A stretch of DNA of 31,189 nucleotides. Source: Thiohalocapsa sp. Its GTDB lineage: Bacteria > Pseudomonadota > Gammaproteobacteria > Chromatiales > Chromatiaceae. A model generated the notes under the pieces. The model made no database searches and was not told where the DNA came from. It saw only the letters and a list, made by a program, of their open reading frames with translations. Both the position numbers and the translations under genes were made by a program. Each line of letters starts with the position of its first letter. Within the stretch, counting starts at the first letter, position 1. The stretch lies in assembly GCF_019695415.1 (NCBI RefSeq), contig NZ_JAIFKJ010000258.1, positions 1 to 31,189 on the forward strand, read 5' to 3'. This document shows positions 29,629-31,189 of the stretch, piece after piece.

Positions 29629-31189
<1,561 letters not shown>

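Overview
The window reads as chromosomal DNA of a high-GC gammaproteobacterium. The housekeeping set is gammaproteobacterial in type (LptF/LptG, HolC-PepA, CysM, RlmD, multifunctional CCA protein, RoxA next to PurB), and third codon positions are strongly G/C. A broken gene at the left edge resembles BciB, the ferredoxin-dependent 8-vinyl reductase of (bacterio)chlorophyll synthesis, and there is a Ycf46-like AAA ATPase. Together these point to a phototrophic lineage, possibly purple sulfur bacteria of the Ectothiorhodospiraceae/Chromatiaceae kind. That placement is inference from gene content.

Layout. 1-954: two diverged BciB-like 5' parts joined tail to tail as an inverted repeat. 1151-2854: psiE-like membrane gene, a 51-aa coupled ORF and an xpaC-like gene. 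2984-4525 (-): Ycf46-like ATPase. 4717-8850: dapB, holC and pepA (both -), then lptG without its usual partner lptF. 8900-11732: standalone Hpt (-), cysM with a leader hairpin, rlmD. 11724-11843: a heptameric repeat patch. 11918-14997: CYTH triphosphatase, orphan oligopeptide-type binding lipoprotein, PLA2-like secreted protein (-), DUF2939 protein (-). 15281-20016: cca, PH-domain membrane protein, orphan amino-acid-type binding protein, YdcF-like protein, a 50-aa ORF, and the displaced lptF. 20038-21617: an unknown 97-aa gene (-) divergent from a MerR-type regulator, with a structured AT-rich region between. 21755-24302: a HisH-HisF fusion of eukaryotic HIS7 type, then a ClpP-fold lipoprotein. 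24328-27034 (-): GNAT, RoxA, EamA transporter. 27348-27947: OmpA-like protein with a strong terminator. 28077-31189 (-): purB, a decayed HicB-like fragment, and the C-terminal part of aconitase running off the right edge.

Most genes are independent housekeeping units. Linked functions are the envelope genes (lptG, lptF, PH-domain, OmpA-like), the adjacent pair holC-pepA, and the eamA-roxA pair (2-nt gap). No CRISPR array, tRNA, rRNA or transposase was seen. The most unusual items are the eukaryotic-type HisHF fusion, the split of lptF from lptG by 10 kb, the inverted bciB arms, the MerR/97-aa divergent unit and the heptad repeat. Conserved motifs look corrupted close to both window ends, so those edges should be read with caution.
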